Source of the DNA: a virus
DNA: 42,451 nt
Strand: one strand, 5' to 3'
Virus record (IMG/VR): IMGVR_UViG_3300046512_000212
Location: 1-42,451 of that record
The position numbers and the translations under genes are program-made. The notes beneath the pieces were generated by a model. It had not been told where the DNA came from, did no database searches, and saw only the letters and a program-made list of their open reading frames with translations. This document shows, piece by piece, positions 40,776 through 42,451 of the stretch. How positions within the stretch are numbered: the stretch's first letter is position 1; every line of letters starts with the position of its first letter.

Positions 40776-41299
40776 CAGCGGGCATCCAAGAGGGTACGGT
40801 CGTTGTTGATCTGGGCTCCTAGGAGCTTCAGTTGGTTATCTCGGCGTCCAAGAGCTTCTTTGAGCTCGCCAACCAGTCCTCGGCCTTCTTCAAGAGAGGC
40901 GTCGAGTTGGGCTGCATGGCTTGCAAGACCTCGGAGCTCAGGGGATCCGGTTTCGGCGAGACGGGCGTAAGCAGCGGCCCGTTCGCTTGCGAGGCGCAGG
41001 CGCTGAGCGTGCTCAGCAGCAAGAGCGGAAGTAGCTTTTTCATAGTCGACCTCGGTCTTACGGAGTTGTTCGGAAATCCGGGCGGTCTCCTGCCGGTGAC
41101 CGAACTCTTTCTGTTCGATCTTGCCTTGCAGCACCGCCATCGCTTGGGAGTGGTCCAGTTTCTCTTTCTGCCAGCGGACAGTGATATTGTTCTCGCCCTG
41201 CGTGATCCCGAAAAGAAACGACGCACTCGTAACAAGGACGACCGCAGAAAAACCGAGGGCCGCTTTGGCGAGTTTCAGCTGAATTGGGGTGAGATCCAC
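40775..41299 (-). CDS. Rz: i-spanin (Rz)
   Basis: 174 residues from GTG 41299, chosen because AGGAG lies 7 bases upstream; a TTG start 7 codons earlier has no such site. One membrane helix near the N-terminus (about residues 13-31, [17 protein letters not shown]), then a long helical periplasmic region rich in Glu, Gln and Lys (about 40-170), the layout of Rz inner-membrane spanins. With Rz1, encoded inside it, it fuses inner and outer membranes at the end of lysis, which shows that the host is Gram-negative. It overlaps the portal start by one base (TGATG). Confidence 0.85.
   Translation of the reverse strand: MDLTPIQLKLAKAALGFSAVVLVTSASFLFGITQGENNITVRWQKEKLDHSQAMAVLQGKIEQKEFGHRQETARISEQLRKTEVDYEKATSALAAEHAQRLRLASERAAAYARLAETGSPELRGLASHAAQLDASLEEGRGLVGELKEALGRRDNQLKLLGAQINNDRTLLDAR
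40828..41043 (-). CDS. Rz1: o-spanin (Rz1), nested in Rz
   Basis: 71 residues, ATG at 41043 with GAGG upstream, in a different frame entirely inside the Rz gene. The N-terminus is a lipoprotein signal: MKK, Leu-rich stretch (residues 4-12) and lipobox LSAC with Cys16. The mature part is short and Pro-rich ([14 protein letters not shown]), then a helix with Lys and Trp, the standard Rz1 layout. It would be anchored in the outer membrane and bind the Rz tip. A longer in-frame ORF starting upstream is a shadow of Rz; the lipobox fixes the true start. Confidence 0.85.
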   Translation of the reverse strand: MKKLLPLLLLSTLSACASQANGPLLTPVSPKPDPLSSEVLQAMQPNSTPLLKKAEDWLASSKKLLDAEITN

Positions 41300-41354
41300 C
41301 GGTATACTCCTGATCCACAATAAGGAACGCGATGCTTACTTAGTGCGGAGTGTT

Positions 41355-41783
41355 CTAGAGTTGGGTTGCGACGTCGAACGAGGGACAAGCCTTGGCCACG
41401 CCAGGCCAATCTCTATGTCCGCGGATGATGATGTTGGGGAAGCGGGCCTTGTAGTCGGCCACCAACGCCCGGAGAGCCGCCTTCTGGGCCACCGTGCGAG
41501 TGTCCTTGGCGGCCTTATTCCGGCTGTCCGTTCCGCCGACGTAGCAGACACCGATGTTGTTGGTGTTGGCTCCGCCCGTGTGGGCTCCACGCTGGTCATC
41601 GCGCAGGGTGTGAACGACCGTGCCGTCCAGCTCGATGACGTGGTGGTAGCTGATCTGACCGAACCGGGCGACGTCCCAGGACGAAATGGTTGCAGCCTTC
41701 ACGTCACGGCCTTCCGGCGTGGCGGCGCAGTGGATGGTGAGGAAACGAGTCTTGGCCGGATCCATGTATGCGGGCGTGGTCAT
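41355..41783 (-). CDS. endolysin: N-acetylmuramoyl-L-alanine amidase (T7 lysozyme type)
   Basis: 142 residues. Zinc ligands of the amidase-2/PGRP family: H18 (LTIHCAAT), H123 (IRGHRDWPG) and C133 (KACPSFD), with Y46 (ISYHHVIELDG) and K131 as catalytic residues, matching T7 lysozyme H17/Y46/H122/K128/C130. The block GAHTGGANTNNIGVCYVGG is also conserved. It cuts the amide bond between muramic acid and the peptide stem. No signal peptide, so it needs the holin. In T7 this protein also inhibits phage RNA polymerase; whether this one does is unknown. N4 itself uses an N-acetylmuramidase instead, so this is a module swap. ATG overlaps the holin stop as ATGA. Confidence 0.93.
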   Translation of the reverse strand: MTTPAYMDPAKTRFLTIHCAATPEGRDVKAATISSWDVARFGQISYHHVIELDGTVVHTLRDDQRGAHTGGANTNNIGVCYVGGTDSRNKAAKDTRTVAQKAALRALVADYKARFPNIIIRGHRDWPGVAKACPSFDVATQL

Positions 41784-42091
41784 GCTTTGGTTTCCTGGAG
41801 GGCCGCTTGGGGCACCTTGTCAGCCAAGGTCTGGAGAGCCTGGCCCGTAGCGCTTCGCTCGTCGGCACGGTCGGTGTTCACGACCTTGGCGAAGTAGTAG
41901 CCAAGGATCAGCAGCATCCCGTCCTTGAACAGGCCGACCACGTTCTTGACTTCTTCGTTGTAGCCGGCCGGTACGTGCTTCCCGAGCAAGGCCAGAACAG
42001 GAAGAAGCATCAGGTTTCCGGCAAGGAAACCCAACGCCAGCACCGTGGTAGTGGGCGGGAGAGCTTCCTGGGTCGGGATTTTAAAGGCCAC
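41780..42091 (-). CDS. holin-like membrane protein
   Basis: 103 residues from GTG 42091, five bases after the stop of the upstream gene. An ATG at 42136 would overlap that gene by 41 bases with a basic, poorly conserved-looking lead and is less likely. Two hydrophobic segments: about 14-35 (TTVLALGFLAGNLMLLPVLALLG) and 54-70 (GLFKDGMLLILGYYFAKVV), then a polar tail. With amidase and spanins directly downstream this fits a holin that makes inner-membrane holes for endolysin release. The GTG has no strong ribosome binding site, as expected for coupling to the preceding gene. Confidence 0.7.
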   Translation of the reverse strand: MAFKIPTQEALPPTTTVLALGFLAGNLMLLPVLALLGKHVPAGYNEEVKNVVGLFKDGMLLILGYYFAKVVNTDRADERSATGQALQTLADKVPQAALQETKA

Positions 42092-42095
42092 TGCT

Positions 42096-42437
42096 CTACG
42101 AGCCCTTGGTGGAGAAGTAGTGAAAGATGGCCTCACGACAGCTGGCGATCAGCCCAAGAAGAGCCCCGCCCCCAATCCACAGCCATTTGCCGGCAGCACC
42201 AGCACCAGCGACCTTGTGCTTGATGGTGATGAACTCTTCGATCGTCGGTTTAGCGGACGCCAAAGAGCTTTCCACGTTCGCAACACGTCCATCCAGCTTG
42301 GTGATCTGGATGCTGACGGCGTCGATACTTTGGTAGTGAGCTTTGCGGGCTTCCTTGGAATCCTTCAGGTCTTCCATGACCGTAAGCCAGCGCTCTTCAG
42401 CACGCGCCAGTCGGACCTCTAGAGACTCGTTAGACAT
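42096..42437 (-). CDS. membrane-anchored coiled-coil protein of the lysis cassette
   Basis: 113 residues. Residues 1-75 are a heptad-like helix (LEVRLARAEERWLTVMEDLKD, ITKLDGRVANVESSL), then a short linker and one membrane helix (about 84-103, GKWLWIGGGALLGLIASC), basic tail. This resembles XhlA-type or holin-associated proteins: long N-terminal helix outside the membrane and a single C-terminal span. It precedes the holin by 4 bases. It may be a second holin, an antiholin or a helper. The ribosome binding site is weak (GAAGACC); the window ends 14 bases upstream of its start. Confidence 0.65.
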   Translation of the reverse strand: MSNESLEVRLARAEERWLTVMEDLKDSKEARKAHYQSIDAVSIQITKLDGRVANVESSLASAKPTIEEFITIKHKVAGAGAAGKWLWIGGGALLGLIASCREAIFHYFSTKGS

Positions 42438-42451
42438 ATGTTGAGGTCTTC

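Noticed and set aside
38526-40970. Very long plus-strand open frame (814 codons) opposite the portal gene, and similar long frames opposite rIIB, DNA polymerase, the primase and the virion polymerase
   Set aside because: They are complements of well-supported genes in GC-rich DNA. They encode improbable Gly/Val/Asp/Leu-rich sequences with no motifs, and would contradict operon structure.
1-42451. CRISPR arrays, insertion sequences, integrase or attachment sites
   Set aside because: No regularly spaced repeats, transposase or integrase motifs, or long direct repeats were seen; the layout is that of a strictly lytic phage.

Overview
The window is about 42.5 kb of a podovirus genome of the N4 type (Schitoviridae-like). 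The diagnostic gene is a 3430-codon protein on the minus strand (28775 to 18483). It carries every signature motif of the single-subunit virion RNA polymerase that N4-like phages package and inject, with N4-like spacing: TxxGR, the motif A Asp, motif B RxxxK(7)YG, and a motif C Asp. A family A DNA polymerase, rIIA/rIIB-like proteins, an N4-type single-stranded DNA-binding protein, an N4-type capsid and portal, and a Gram-negative spanin pair support this. GC content looks near 60 %. The host is therefore a GC-rich Gram-negative bacterium; a proteobacterium is likely, but the sequence does not identify it.

Plus strand, 1 to 18508, middle and replication genes in order: the tail of an unknown gene; a ParB/Srx-fold-like gene with a possible 9-codon leader peptide; a gene-free stretch of about 570 bases (769-1340) that folds into many helices and is the best candidate here for an undescribed large structured RNA; rIIA and rIIB; a small helix-turn-helix gene; a MazG-like pyrophosphohydrolase; a tRNA-Arg(UCU); a small lipoprotein; a three-way-junction leader RNA; a Dda-like SF1 helicase; an unknown gene; DNA polymerase; an unknown gene; a PD-(D/E)XK nuclease; a helicase-primase fusion; a RecA-like ATPase; SSB; a RusA-like protein; an acidic protein; and a 57-residue two-helix membrane protein that overlaps the end of the virion polymerase gene tail to tail.

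Minus strand, 42437 to 18483, the late region in transcription order: a lysis cassette (membrane-anchored coiled-coil protein, holin-like protein, T7-lysozyme-type amidase, Rz with nested Rz1), portal, a small protein, a scaffold-like protein, major capsid protein, further virion proteins including one with a muramidase-like segment and one with a large membrane domain, and last the virion RNA polymerase. Clear hairpin terminators separate the capsid gene, the 248-residue gene and the 628-residue gene from what follows.

Two signals are not explained by the genes. One is the 9-base word CATCCTGAA (one variant), found in the sense orientation just upstream of seven transcription units on both strands and probably a phage-specific promoter or leader element. 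The other is the structured RNA at 769-1340. Many intergenic gaps also hold long perfect hairpins without a T-tract. Function assignments rest on motifs and gene order read by eye; no database search was possible.
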